64,000 nt of DNA, from positions 1 through 64,000 of the forward strand of contig CAJMKE010000014.1 in NCBI GenBank assembly GCA_905213895.1, in the 5' to 3' direction. How positions within the stretch are numbered: position 1 is the stretch's first letter; every line of letters begins with the position of its first letter. Positions 43,740-52,765 of this stretch are shown here, in pieces. The stretch comes from an uncultured Alistipes sp. (GTDB lineage Bacteria; Bacteroidota; Bacteroidia; Bacteroidales; Rikenellaceae). Made by a program: the position numbers and the translations under genes. The notes under the pieces were generated by a model. That model was not told where the DNA came from. It saw nothing but the letters and a program-made list of their open reading frames with translations, and did not search any database.

Positions 43740-44927
43740 TTATTTCAGTACGCCGAGTTCCTTGCCGACCTCGACGAAGGCTTCGACGCAGCGTTGCAAC
43801 TGTTCGCGCGTATGTCCCGCCGAAACCTGAACGCGGATACGCGCCAGACCCTTCGGAACGACCGGATAGTAGAATCCCGTGACGAACACTCCCCTATCCT
43901 GCAATTTCGCTGCAAATTCCTGCGACAACTTCGCATCGTAGAGCATCACGGCGCAAATTGCCGAGTCGGTCGGCTTGATGTCGAATCCCGCGGCAATCAT
44001 CCTTTCGCGGAAGAACGCCACGTTCTCGACCAGACGGTCGTGCCATTCGTCGCTCTCACCGAGCATCTTGAAGAGTTCGATGCCCGCACCGACGATTGCC
44101 GGCGGCAGCGAGTTGGAGAACAGATACGGACGCGAACGCTGGCGCAGCATGTCGATAATCTCCTTGCGACCCGTCGTGAATCCGCCCACTGCACCTCCGA
44201 ACGCCTTGCCCAGAGTGCCGGTGATGATGTCCACCTTGCCGCGCAGGTTGTAGAGTTCGGTGATTCCGCGACCCGTCCTGCCGAGTACGCCCGCCGAGTG
44301 GCACTCGTCCACCATGACCAGCGCACGGTAGCGTTCGGCGAGTTCGCATATCCTGTCGAGCGGAGCGGCATTGCCGTCCATCGAGAATACGCCGTCGGTA
44401 CAGATGATACGGAAACGCTGTGCCTGGGCGCGTTTGAGGCAATCCTCCAAGGCATCCATATCGGCATTGGCGTAGCGGTAGCGCACAGCCTTGCACAGAC
44501 GCACGCCGTCGATGATAGAGGCGTGGTTGAGCGAATCGGAGATTATCGCGTCCTGCTCGGTGAAGAGAGGTTCGAACACACCGCCGTTGGCATCGAAGCA
44601 TGCGGCGTAGAGAATCGTATCCTCCGTACCGAAATAGTCGGCAATGGCGCGTTCCAACTCCTTGTGGATGTCCTGGCATCCGCAGATAAACCGTACCGAC
44701 GACATTCCGTAGCCGCGGCTGTCCATAGCCCGTTTCGCAGCCTCGATGAGACGCGGATTGTCGGACAAGCCCAGATAGTTGTTGGCGCAGAAGTTGAGGC
44801 ACGGTTTGCCGCCGACCTCTATCTCCGCGCTCTGCGGCGAACATATCACGCGTTCGCTTTTGTAAAGCCCCGCTTCCCTGATGGATTCGAGTTCCGCACT
44901 GAGGAACTCCTTGAAATCTCCGTACAT
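43740..44927 (-). CDS. kbl: Glycine C-acetyltransferase (2-amino-3-ketobutyrate CoA ligase)
   Basis: A 395-residue PLP enzyme of the alpha-oxoamine synthase family. Features are NFCANNYLGLS, GYGMSSVRFICGCQDIHKELE, DECHSAGVLGRTGRG and the PLP-lysine motif ITGTLGKAFGGAVGGF. With threonine dehydrogenase it degrades threonine to glycine and acetyl-CoA. The Kbl call over KAS-type serine palmitoyltransferase rests on the high overall similarity to Kbl, including the N-terminal LESIREAGLYKSERVI. A -7 box lies upstream at 45009-45016. Confidence 0.9.
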   Translation of the reverse strand: MYGDFKEFLSAELESIREAGLYKSERVICSPQSAEIEVGGKPCLNFCANNYLGLSDNPRLIEAAKRAMDSRGYGMSSVRFICGCQDIHKELERAIADYFGTEDTILYAACFDANGGVFEPLFTEQDAIISDSLNHASIIDGVRLCKAVRYRYANADMDALEDCLKRAQAQRFRIICTDGVFSMDGNAAPLDRICELAERYRALVMVDECHSAGVLGRTGRGITELYNLRGKVDIITGTLGKAFGGAVGGFTTGRKEIIDMLRQRSRPYLFSNSLPPAIVGAGIELFKMLGESDEWHDRLVENVAFFRERMIAAGFDIKPTDSAICAVMLYDAKLSQEFAAKLQDRGVFVTGFYYPVVPKGLARIRVQVSAGHTREQLQRCVEAFVEVGKELGVLK

Positions 44928-45008
44928 AGTGTTATGATGTTTCTATAAATCGCTTACATTTTTGCAGTCGAGGTCGCACCGAAGTTACGATTCTTAACCT
45001 CAATATTG

Positions 45009-45016
45009 CAAAGATA
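45009..45016 (-). promoter_or_regulatory. -7 promoter element TATCTTTG for kbl
   Basis: Minus-strand consensus about 80 bp upstream of the kbl ATG. Confidence 0.65.
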
Positions 45017-45084
45017 CCGCTTTTCGGCTCATTTTCCGCATAAAACCGGAACTTTTTTGAGGGCGGAGGTTACGAATTATCACT

Positions 45085-45154
45085 TAAAGACATTAAAGTC
45101 CCTAAGGTCGTTAAGGACTTTAAGGAGGAGTATGGAGCGGATGCTCCATACTCC
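45085..45154. repeat. Class K array followed by a perfect 12-bp stem-loop
   Basis: Nonamers 45085-45125, then GGAGTATGGAGC, a 4-nt loop and the exact complement (45127-45154). The remainder of the gap 44928-45228 shows the kbl promoter only. Confidence 0.8.
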
Positions 45155-45228
45155 GACGGTATTACGGCATTTCCGCCCCGCCTTGGTTCGGAATTTGCAT
45201 CGCTCCCGCACGAAAAACATTTTCTGTC

Positions 45229-46269
45229 ATGAATCACGGAATAAGCATCCTTTTTCGCGCCATACCATTGTTCATGGGCGCGTTCTGTTTCGCCTTCGGG
45301 GCGTATGTATTCGCATCGGGAAACGACGTCGCACGACTGACGGCGGGTCCCGTGGTATTCTTCCTCGGCGCGATATGCGTCGCGCTGTACTGCAGAGCCG
45401 CGACCATAATCAGTCAGATAATAGGCACTTACAACGAAGCCGCGAAGTATTTCTTCCCTATTCTCGGCTACTCGTGCGCACTAATCACGCTGATTTGCGG
45501 AATACTGATTCTCGCATCCGACATGCCGGGCGGCTTCGTTACCGGACATGTGGTCTGCGGACTCGGATTCATCACCGCCTGCGTTTCGACCGCCGCGACG
45601 TCGTCCACGCGGTTCTCGCTGATTCCCAAGAACTCCGCCGACGGGACGTTCGCCGTCAATCCGGCAGGATTCTCGCGCGGGCAGGCTTCGGCACTGATTT
45701 ACGTCGTATCGGCGATAGCGGCGGCGATGTGGCTGTGGTGTCTGGTGGTATTCGTCGTAGGTCGCTCCAACGAACATATCGTTTCGGGGTGCGTGCTGTT
45801 CGGCATCGCATGCGTATGCACGTCGCTCATTGCACTCGTGGCGAGCATAGTGCGTCAGGTGCGCGGAACATACACTCTCTTCGAGGGCAGAAGGTGGATT
45901 ACGCTCGTACTCGTCATGGGCGGTCTGGCATTCGTACTCGGACTCGTAATGGTGTTCGCCTACATCGGCAAGCCGATAAACTTCGTGGGATTCGTGCTTA
46001 TGGGACTTGCGCTGATATGTTGGAGCATTTCGAGCAAGGTGATACTGCTCGCCAAGATATGGCATGCCGACTTCCCGCTGGCGGCGCGCATACCGATAAT
46101 TCCGATACTCACCGCGCTGACATGTCTTTTCCTCGCGGCATTCCTGTTCGAGGCGGCGGTGTTCGACGCCAAGTACTTCGTCGCGGCACGCGTGATAACG
46201 GGTTTCGGAGCGATATGCTTCACGCTCTACTCGATAGTGTCGATACTCGAAAGCGGCGCGAAGAAATGA
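45229..46269 (+). CDS. yhiM: YhiM-type DUF2776 inner-membrane protein
   Basis: A 346-residue polytopic protein with about ten membrane helices. It matches E. coli YhiM (DUF2776) along its length, most clearly in AGHVV-like CGLGFITACVSTAA, the LIPKN motif, and the C-terminal block RIPIIPILTALTCLFLAAFLF and GFGAICFTLYSIVSILE. YhiM has been tied to acid and lipid stress but its transported compound is not established. It stands alone with a very strong terminator. Confidence 0.88.
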   Translation: MNHGISILFRAIPLFMGAFCFAFGAYVFASGNDVARLTAGPVVFFLGAICVALYCRAATIISQIIGTYNEAAKYFFPILGYSCALITLICGILILASDMPGGFVTGHVVCGLGFITACVSTAATSSTRFSLIPKNSADGTFAVNPAGFSRGQASALIYVVSAIAAAMWLWCLVVFVVGRSNEHIVSGCVLFGIACVCTSLIALVASIVRQVRGTYTLFEGRRWITLVLVMGGLAFVLGLVMVFAYIGKPINFVGFVLMGLALICWSISSKVILLAKIWHADFPLAARIPIIPILTALTCLFLAAFLFEAAVFDAKYFVAARVITGFGAICFTLYSIVSILESGAKK

Positions 46270-46274
46270 AAAAT

Positions 46275-46305
46275 GCGGGGATTTTCAGTCCCCGCTTTTT
46301 TTTTT
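46275..46305 (+). terminator. yhiM terminator
   Basis: GCGGGGA pairs with TCCCCGC around a 7-nt loop and is followed by a run of ten T. Confidence 0.92.
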
Positions 46306-46446
46306 AAGGTCTTTAAAGTCATTAGGGTCTTTAAGGAGAAAACCACTACCGACCTCCCTGCCCGACCTTAAAGCGGCAGGCATTAAGCCTGCCGCGAGAC
46401 CTTATAGCCGACGACTTTTGGTCGTCGGCTGACCCTAACGACCTTA
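46304..46446. repeat. Class K nonamers with two different hairpins
   Basis: Nonamers 46304-46336, then CTTAAAG-CGGCAGG/CCTGCCG and CTTATAG-CCGACGAC/GTCGTCGG, then nonamers. Both stems are set in the same TTAxAG...GACC frame. Confidence 0.85.
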
Positions 46447-46469
46447 AACCACCGGCACGTGAGACCACC

Positions 46470-48587
46470 CTACCTCTTCACAATCTCCATCTCGTCGAGC
46501 AGCCACGATGCGCCGGCGAACTTGTCGATGACGAACAGTACGTAGCGCACATCGACCGATATGGTGCGTTGGAGATTAGGCTCGAACGCCACGTCGCCCG
46601 ACATCGCCTCCCAGTTGCCGTCGAACGCAAGTCCTATCAACTCGCCCTTCGCGTTGAGTACCGGCGAACCCGAGTTGCCGCCCGTGATGTCGCAGTCGGC
46701 GAGGAATCCCACGTGCAGCGTTCCGTCCTTGTCGGCATAGCGACCGTAGTCGCCCGCGGCGTACAACTCCTTCAAACGCTCCGGAACGGTAAATTCGGTA
46801 GGATTCGACTTGTCCTCCTTCTCAATCACGCCTTTCAGCGTCGTGAAGTATCCGTACTCCACACCGTCCTGCGGCGAGTAAGGCAGCACGCGACCGTAGG
46901 TCATGCGGATAGTCGAGTTGGCATCCGAAGCCCACGCCTTGTCGGGATGCTGCAACATCAGACCGGCGATATATTTACGGTGTCCGTCGGCATAGCGCAG
47001 ACCCACTTCGGGAGCGACCTTGCATTTCTCCCCGACGAACCTGTCTATCGATTTCGCCAGAGCCATAGCAGGGTCGGCAGCGACCTTTTCAGCCGAGAAA
47101 TCGTCGAAAAGAGCCATCGTAGCCGCTTCGGACGCGAAAACGGAGTTGTCGTACAGATAATCGACGTAAGCCGCTATATCGCCGCCGAAATCCTTGTCGA
47201 TTATGTCGGCATAGAACGACGGCACCTCCTTCATGTTCTCACGCGCGATGGTGAGCATACGCGCAGCCACCTTGCGGTCGGTCGCGGCATCGTAGTCCTT
47301 GTAGAATCCCGCGAAGGCGGTCTTGTAACGCTCCGGATTGTCGTTTTTCCCGACATTTTCGAGCGACCATGCCGGTTTGAGCAACTCTATCGAGTAGAGA
47401 GCCTCGCCGACGTACTGCATCAGCGCGCGCGGATAGGTGCGCTCCTCAACGGCACTCCTTATCTTGTCGAGCGCATCGATATAACCCTCCTCGGGCAGCG
47501 TATTCGCGGCAGCCCACCGGCGGAACGACTCCTCCTGAGCCTGCTTGGAAGCCTTCACGCCGAGACGGCGTATTCCGCGCGACATGCCTATCGAGTTTTT
47601 CCAGTAGTTGGACGAACGGGCGTACTTCGAGGCGTACTTGATGCGCACCTCGTCGCTCGCAGCCATATCCTTTTTCAGAATCGCCTGACGCTCGCCGCGG
47701 ATAAAGATGCGCTGCGGATTCTGCACGTCGAGCATCTCGTCGATTTCATACGACGTCATGTAGCGTTGGGTCGAACCCGGAAATCCCATTATCATCGCGA
47801 AGTCGTTCGGCTTGTAGCCGTCGAGCGAGATTTTCAGGAACTTTTCCGCCTTGTACGGAACGTTGTCGGGCGAATATGCGGCGGGCTTGTTGTCCTTGTC
47901 GGCATAGATGCGGAAAATCGAGAAGTCGCCCGTATGGCGGGGCCACATCCAGTTGTCGGTATCGCCGCCGAACTTGCCTATCGACGTCGGCGGAGTACCC
48001 ACCAGACGTATATCCTTGAACACCTCTATCACGAACGCGAAGTAGCGGTTGCCGCCGAAGAACTCGCGCACGACGATTTCGCGGTCAGGGTTCCGCTCCG
48101 CCAGTTCCGCGCGCAGTACCTTGATATTGGCTTTGACGAGATTGGCAAACTCCTCGCCGCCGGCGATGCTCGGCACGTTACCCAGCACAAGTTCGGTAAC
48201 GTCCTCTATCTTGCGGACGAAGCGGATTTCAAGCCCCGGAGCCGGAATCTCCTCGGCGTTAGACTGCGCCCAGAATCCGTATTTCAGATAGTCATGCTCG
48301 ACCGACGAGAGCGACTGTATCGCGCCGTAGCCGCAATGGTGGTTGGTGAACACCAGTCCTTCGGGCGACACGACCTCGCCGGTACATCCCCTGCCGAAAA
48401 TCACTATCGCGTCTTTGAGCGACGATTTCTCGGCGGAGTAGATGTCGTCGGCAGTCAGTTTGCAGCCGTACTTCTTCATATCCCTGATGTTCATCTTCTG
48501 GATGTAGGGCAGCAGCCACATACCCTCGTCGGCAGCAGCCGACAGCGAAACAGCCGCAAGGGCTATCGATAAAAGCAGTTTTTTCAT
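46470..48587 (-). CDS. dpp7: S46-family dipeptidyl peptidase, DPP7-like
   Basis: A 705-residue periplasmic exopeptidase with signal peptide (1-19). It removes dipeptides from peptide N-termini for amino-acid nutrition. The chymotrypsin-type catalytic residues are in FTNHHCGYGA (81-90), the GDTDNW motif and GGNSGSP, with the nucleophile at Ser639. Eighteen residues on, Gly657 (LAFDGNWE) occupies the position that is Gly in P. gingivalis DPP7 and Arg in DPP11, so hydrophobic rather than acidic P1 residues are expected. The full-length S46 fold is present. Confidence 0.9.
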   Translation of the reverse strand: MKKLLLSIALAAVSLSAAADEGMWLLPYIQKMNIRDMKKYGCKLTADDIYSAEKSSLKDAIVIFGRGCTGEVVSPEGLVFTNHHCGYGAIQSLSSVEHDYLKYGFWAQSNAEEIPAPGLEIRFVRKIEDVTELVLGNVPSIAGGEEFANLVKANIKVLRAELAERNPDREIVVREFFGGNRYFAFVIEVFKDIRLVGTPPTSIGKFGGDTDNWMWPRHTGDFSIFRIYADKDNKPAAYSPDNVPYKAEKFLKISLDGYKPNDFAMIMGFPGSTQRYMTSYEIDEMLDVQNPQRIFIRGERQAILKKDMAASDEVRIKYASKYARSSNYWKNSIGMSRGIRRLGVKASKQAQEESFRRWAAANTLPEEGYIDALDKIRSAVEERTYPRALMQYVGEALYSIELLKPAWSLENVGKNDNPERYKTAFAGFYKDYDAATDRKVAARMLTIARENMKEVPSFYADIIDKDFGGDIAAYVDYLYDNSVFASEAATMALFDDFSAEKVAADPAMALAKSIDRFVGEKCKVAPEVGLRYADGHRKYIAGLMLQHPDKAWASDANSTIRMTYGRVLPYSPQDGVEYGYFTTLKGVIEKEDKSNPTEFTVPERLKELYAAGDYGRYADKDGTLHVGFLADCDITGGNSGSPVLNAKGELIGLAFDGNWEAMSGDVAFEPNLQRTISVDVRYVLFVIDKFAGASWLLDEMEIVKR

Positions 48588-48659
48588 ATACTTTTCTATT
48601 TATGATTCCTATCACGTGATTCTACGCAACGGAGAAATTACCGTATGCGACAAAAATTT

Positions 48660-48752
48660 TCCGTGTTACCCACCCCCTAAATCCCCCGCCTGTGCGGGGG
48701 ACTTTTAAGAGAGCGTTTTTTTTCATTAAGGTCTTTAAAGTCCTTAAAGATT
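48660..48752. repeat. Family G hairpin plus short class K array
   Basis: TTACCCACCCCCTAAATCCCC with GCGGGGGACTT (48664-48708), followed by three nonamers ending at the nadA stop codon. The left flank resembles the 130-bp unit beside tdk. Confidence 0.75.
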
Positions 48753-49689
48753 ATTTCACGTTAATCATATTCACTATCGAGCGTTCGGCGGCCTTGCGCA
48801 CCGCCTCGTCCATCACGATTTCGGGCGCCTCGTTTTCAAGGCAGCGGCAGATGCTCTCCAAAGTTACCATCTTCATATAGCGGCACTCGTTGCAGCCGCA
48901 TGTCGAGTCGACGGGCGGAGCCGGAATGAACGTCTTCTCCGGAAAGCGGCGGCGCATCTCGGCGAGGATGCCCGCTTCGGTTACGACGATGAATTCGCTG
49001 CGGTCGCTCCTGCCGCAGTATTCGAGTATTCCCGCCGTCGAGCCTACGTAGTCCGCCACTTCGGCGATATGGGCTTTGCACTCGGGATGCACAACCACCG
49101 CCGCCTGCGGATGTTCGCGGCGCAGGGAGAGAATCTTCTCCAACGAGAACTCCTCGTGGACGTGGCACGCGCCGTCCCACAGCACCATATTGTCGCGTCC
49201 CGTAAGTTTCTTTATATAGGAGCCGAGGTTGCGGTCGGGAGCGAAGATTATCGGCTGTTCGCGCGGAATGCTCTCGACGACCTTCAAGGCGTTCGACGAG
49301 GTACAGCAGATGTCGGTGAGAGCCTTCACGCCTACGGTCGTATTGACGTAGGAGACGACCTTGTGTCCGGGGTATTTCGCCTTGAATGCGGCGAATTCGG
49401 CGACATCGCACGACTCGGCGAGCGAGCAGCCCGCTTCGGGATTCGGGATAAGCACCTTCTTGTCGGGCGACAGCACCTTGGCGGTCTCTGCCATGAAGTG
49501 TACGCCGGCGAAGAGTATTATGTCGGCATCGGTATCCTTCGCCTTTACCGACAACGCCAGCGAGTCGCCGAGGAAATCGGCAACAGCCTGCACTTCGGGC
49601 GTCGTGTAGTAATGGGCGAGGATGACGGCATTCTTCCCGCGTTTGAGTTCGGCGATTCGTTCGATGAGTTTCGACTTGTTATCGACCAT
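48751..49689 (-). CDS. nadA: Quinolinate synthase
   Basis: A 312-residue [4Fe-4S] enzyme condensing iminoaspartate and dihydroxyacetone phosphate to quinolinate in NAD synthesis. Three-fold pseudo-symmetric NadA motifs are present: ILAHYYTTPEVQ, the cluster cysteines in NPEAGCSLAESC, DICCTSSNAL and CGCNECRYMKM. The protein is the short (about 310-residue) form. nadB and nadC are not adjacent. It ends beside a class K array and starts at the edge of an AT-rich, DnaA-box-rich gap. Confidence 0.95.
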   Translation of the reverse strand: MVDNKSKLIERIAELKRGKNAVILAHYYTTPEVQAVADFLGDSLALSVKAKDTDADIILFAGVHFMAETAKVLSPDKKVLIPNPEAGCSLAESCDVAEFAAFKAKYPGHKVVSYVNTTVGVKALTDICCTSSNALKVVESIPREQPIIFAPDRNLGSYIKKLTGRDNMVLWDGACHVHEEFSLEKILSLRREHPQAAVVVHPECKAHIAEVADYVGSTAGILEYCGRSDRSEFIVVTEAGILAEMRRRFPEKTFIPAPPVDSTCGCNECRYMKMVTLESICRCLENEAPEIVMDEAVRKAAERSIVNMINVK

Positions 49690-50142
49690 GTCTTTTATTT
49701 TTTAATGTTTTTTTTCCTTATTTATTATTCTGCCCGTCATGTTGAGCGGATGACGGTCGGATTTCAATTTTTATTGTTTTTATATTTATATCTATAATTA
49801 AATAATAAATAAACAATAACAATAAAGGCTGTTGAAACTGTCGGTAACTTTTTCCTAAAATATTTACCGACAACCGAGGTTCACAAACCTCCTCTCCATG
49901 TCGCTGCGGTTCAGCGGACGCCGGTTGTTTTCAACAAATGTCGAAAACGGTTATCGACATTTCGACACCGCTTTTTTTCAACATCCGCCGCCCCGTCCGC
50001 TGACGATAAACTATCGATAACTTTTCATAACTTTCCGTTTCCTGCGCCGCTCCCGCCCGTTTTCGGGTTTTTCGACAAGTTGTTGAAAGTTATCGAAAGT
50101 TGTTGCACGGGTTATCAACACTGTTTGGCGAGGTTTTCAACA
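49690..50142. other. AT-rich gap with many DnaA-box-like sites, candidate replication origin
   Basis: 49690-49830 is extremely AT-rich (possible unwinding element). It is followed by TGTTGAAAC (49830), TTTTCAACA (49928), TGTCGAAAA (49939), TTATCGACA (49951), TTTTCAACA (49975), TTTTCGACA (50069), TGTTGAAAG (50081), TTATCAACA (50112) and TTTTCAACA (50134), the last two reaching into mrp. The gap holds no gene. A degenerate family F copy lies at 49734-49757. Origin function is inferred from box density and the nearby parS sites. Confidence 0.5.
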
Positions 50143-51188
50143 ACCTTTTCGGCTGCATGTCGATAATGTTCCTCCACCTGCGGGTCGGTTGCGGCGGCAG
50201 GCATTCCGTCGTCGCTGCCCTGCATAACGGACTGGATGATAGGTATCTCCCCTATCGTCTCCACTCCCGCCTGCTCGGCATAGCGGCTCGCCCCGCCATT
50301 GCCGAAGATGTAGTAGCGGTTGTCGGGCAACTCCTTCGGCGTGAACCATGCCATGTTCTCGATGATGCCGAGTATAGGTATGTTCACATTCGGATTGCGG
50401 AACATCTCCACACCCCTTATAACGTCCGCCACGGCGATTTGTTGCGGCGTCGAGACGATTACCGCCCCGTCGATGTGCAGTTCCGAGATTATCGACAGAT
50501 GGATGTCGCCCGTTCCCGGCGGCAGGTCGATGAGCAGGAAGTCGAGTCCGCCCCACTTCGTCTGGTGTATCAGTTGTCGCAATGCGCTGTTCGCCATCGT
50601 GCCGCGCCACAGCAGAGCGTCGGTAGGTCGGATGAACATCGCTATCGAAATCAGTTTTATGCCTGCCTTTTCAGCCGGAATGATGTAGTCGGTGCCGTCG
50701 ATGTTCTCGGCATCGGGTACGTAGCCTTCCAGACCGAACATCTTCGCCTGCGACGGTCCGTAGATGTCGGCGTCCAGCACTCCTACGCGGTATCCCATGT
50801 TGCGCAGCGCGACGGCGAGATTCGACGTGACGGTCGATTTGCCTACGCCGCCCTTGCCCGACGCCACGGCGACGATTTTGCGGATGCCGCCTACTGTCGA
50901 GTGGGCGTGTATCTCGTCTATCGCCTCCTGCGCCTTGGAGCGTCCGCCGCCCTCGCCCTCCTTGATAAAGACGGTGATGGTCTTGTCCGGAAATTCGGCT
51001 GCGAGCGCATCTTCGACACGCTTCTTGATTTTCATTGCGAACGGGTCGCGCTGCTTGGCGAACCGCAGGGCGACGGTTATCTTGCCGTCATCGGCAGCGA
51101 TGCTCTCGACGATGCCGCTGCTGACGATGTCGGTTTCGGTCTCGGGGTGTACCACCCCGCCGAGGATTTTTGATATACGGTCTTTCAT
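50115..51188 (-). CDS. mrp: Mrp/NBP35-type P-loop ATPase, iron-sulfur carrier family
   Basis: A 357-residue protein: N-terminal MIP18/DUF59 domain (about 1-85) and a Mrp ATPase domain with deviant Walker A (SGKGGVGKST), DADIYGPSQ switch I and LIDLPPGTGD. Mrp/ApbC proteins carry Fe-S clusters to target proteins. The usual CxxC cluster motif of E. coli is absent: the segment reads IENMAWFTPKELPDNRYYIFG, which I recall as the normal Bacteroidota form. The start at 51188 is supported by a -7 box at 51196-51203. Confidence 0.9.
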   Translation of the reverse strand: MKDRISKILGGVVHPETETDIVSSGIVESIAADDGKITVALRFAKQRDPFAMKIKKRVEDALAAEFPDKTITVFIKEGEGGGRSKAQEAIDEIHAHSTVGGIRKIVAVASGKGGVGKSTVTSNLAVALRNMGYRVGVLDADIYGPSQAKMFGLEGYVPDAENIDGTDYIIPAEKAGIKLISIAMFIRPTDALLWRGTMANSALRQLIHQTKWGGLDFLLIDLPPGTGDIHLSIISELHIDGAVIVSTPQQIAVADVIRGVEMFRNPNVNIPILGIIENMAWFTPKELPDNRYYIFGNGGASRYAEQAGVETIGEIPIIQSVMQGSDDGMPAAATDPQVEEHYRHAAEKVVENLAKQC

Positions 51189-51195
51189 AACACTG

Positions 51196-51203
51196 CAAAG
51201 GTA
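51196..51203 (-). promoter_or_regulatory. -7 promoter element TACCTTTG for mrp
   Basis: Minus-strand consensus 8 bp upstream of the mrp ATG, giving an almost leaderless transcript and excluding the more distal in-frame start. Confidence 0.65.
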
Positions 51204-51208
51204 ATAAA

Positions 51209-51252
51209 AAGTCGTTAAAGTCCTTAATGACCTTAAAGTCTTTAAGGTCATT
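51209..51252. repeat. Class K nonamer array
   Basis: Five units between the pgk terminator and the mrp promoter; it occupies the region where the mrp -33 element should lie. Confidence 0.85.
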
Positions 51253-51262
51253 ATGCACAAAA

Positions 51263-51316
51263 CAGGGGCTGAGAAATCAGCCCCTGTTTCGTGCGAAAAC
51301 CGGCTTGCCGGTTTTT
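51263..51316 (-). terminator. Double terminator of pgk
   Basis: ACAGGGGCTGA/TCAGCCCCTGT (51263-51288) and AAACCGGC/GCCGGTTT (51297-51315) follow each other downstream of the pgk stop, with T-rich ends on the minus strand. Confidence 0.8.
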
Positions 51317-51322
51317 TAGGTT

Positions 51323-52588
51323 TTACTTGCGGATAGCCGCTACACCCGGGAGTTCCTTGCCCTCCATGTATTCGAGCAGTGCGCCGCCACCGGTCGATAC
51401 GTAGGATACCTTGTCGGCGAGACCGAACTTGTTGATGCAGGCAACCGAGTCGCCGCCGCCGATGAGCGAGTATGCACCGTTCTTTGCGGTAGCCTCGGCG
51501 ATAGCCTCTGCCACGGCACGCGAACCGGTAGCGAACTTGTCGATTTCGAATACGCCGACAGGACCGTTCCAGAGGATGGTCTTGCAGCCGAGAATCTTCT
51601 CGCGGAAGAGTTTCTTGCCCTCTTCGGCGATGTCCACACCCTCCCAGTTGTCCGGAATGTCGTTTGCCGGAGCGGTCTTGGTGTTGGCGTCCTGCGAGAA
51701 TGCGTCGGCGATGAGCGCGTCAGGCGAGGTAACGATTTCGATACCCTTCTCCTTTGCCTTGGCGAGGATGTCGAGAGCGACCGGGAACATGTCGGGCTCG
51801 CAAATCGAGTTGCCGATTTTGCCGCCCTGCGCCGCTGCGAAAGTATAGGTCATACCGCCGCCGATGATAATCTTGTCCACCTTCTCCATCAGTTTCTCAA
51901 TGATGGTGATTTTGGTCGAAACCTTCGAACCGCCGATGATTGCCACGAACGGACGCTGCGGATTCTGCATCACGCCGTCGATAGCCTTCAACTCGTTCTC
52001 CATCACGTAGCCGAACATCTTGTCGTTAGGGAAGTAGTCGGCGATGAGAGCCGTCGACGAGTGTGCGCGGTGAGCAGTACCGAACGCGTCGTTGATGTAG
52101 CAGTCGGCATACGAAGCGAGTTTCTTCACGAACTCCTTCTGCGGACCCTCTTTGAGAGCCTTCTTGGCAGCCTTCTTCTCCTCGTCGGTGGCGTCCTCCG
52201 CCAGTCCGCGCGGCTTGCCCTCCTCCTCGGCATAGAAGCGGAGGTTTTCGAGCAGCATCACCTCGCCCGCTTTGAGGTTCTTCGCCATTTCGGCAGCCTT
52301 CTCGCCCATGCAGTCGCCGGCGAACATCACCTTGTGTCCGAGACGAGCCTCGATGGCAGGGATAATCTGCTCCAACGAGAACTTCGTGTCGTTGTTCTTC
52401 TTCGGACGACCGAGATGCGACATGAGGATTACCGCTCCGCCCTTTTCGAGAACCTTCTTGATGGTCGGGATAGCGGCACGGATACGGGTGTCGTCGGTAA
52501 CCTTGCCTTCACCGTCGAGAGGCACGTTGAAGTCTACGCGGATAATCGCGCGCTTGCCTGTGAAATCGTAGTTGTCAATAGCAAACAT
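51323..52588 (-). CDS. pgk: Phosphoglycerate kinase
   Basis: A 421-residue glycolytic kinase that forms ATP from 1,3-bisphosphoglycerate. Signatures: RVDFNVPLDGEGKVTDDTRIRAAIPTI (two pieces), SHLGRPKK, ENLRFYAEE, YINDAFGTAHRAHSS, GGSKVSTKI and the C-terminal TILWNGPVGVFE and SLIGGGDSVA. It carries a short lysine-rich insertion (ATDEEKKAAKKALKEG) after the ENLRF motif, as in other Bacteroidota. The start at 52588 is supported by the -7 box at 52644-52651. Confidence 0.96.
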   Translation of the reverse strand: MFAIDNYDFTGKRAIIRVDFNVPLDGEGKVTDDTRIRAAIPTIKKVLEKGGAVILMSHLGRPKKNNDTKFSLEQIIPAIEARLGHKVMFAGDCMGEKAAEMAKNLKAGEVMLLENLRFYAEEEGKPRGLAEDATDEEKKAAKKALKEGPQKEFVKKLASYADCYINDAFGTAHRAHSSTALIADYFPNDKMFGYVMENELKAIDGVMQNPQRPFVAIIGGSKVSTKITIIEKLMEKVDKIIIGGGMTYTFAAAQGGKIGNSICEPDMFPVALDILAKAKEKGIEIVTSPDALIADAFSQDANTKTAPANDIPDNWEGVDIAEEGKKLFREKILGCKTILWNGPVGVFEIDKFATGSRAVAEAIAEATAKNGAYSLIGGGDSVACINKFGLADKVSYVSTGGGALLEYMEGKELPGVAAIRK

Positions 52589-52643
52589 AGTTTTTGTTTT
52601 TTGATGATTTATGATAATTCCAATTCTGTCGTATAGCAACGTG

Positions 52644-52651
52644 CAAATTTA
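52644..52651 (-). promoter_or_regulatory. -7 promoter element TAAATTTG for pgk
   Basis: TAnnTTTG on the minus strand, about 56 bp upstream of the pgk ATG. Confidence 0.62.
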
Positions 52652-52706
52652 GCAAACAATTCCGAAAGCGGAAAATCTTTTGCATAAAACGAGAGACATT
52701 AAGGTA

Positions 52707-52747
52707 CTTAAAAAGAAATATGGGTGCGTTGAACGCACCCATATTTC
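52707..52747 (-). terminator. sppA terminator
   Basis: A near-perfect 15-bp stem (GAAATATGGGTGCGT and complement) with a 3-nt loop, followed on the minus strand by TTTTT; it lies 19 bp past the sppA stop. Confidence 0.85.
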
Positions 52748-52765
52748 GTAACCTCGACTACCCTG

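Noticed and set aside
18028..48620. Further parS sites at other CACGTG hexamers (about 18032, 46454, 48613)
   Set aside because: They lack the flanking TGTT...AACA bases of the ParB consensus.
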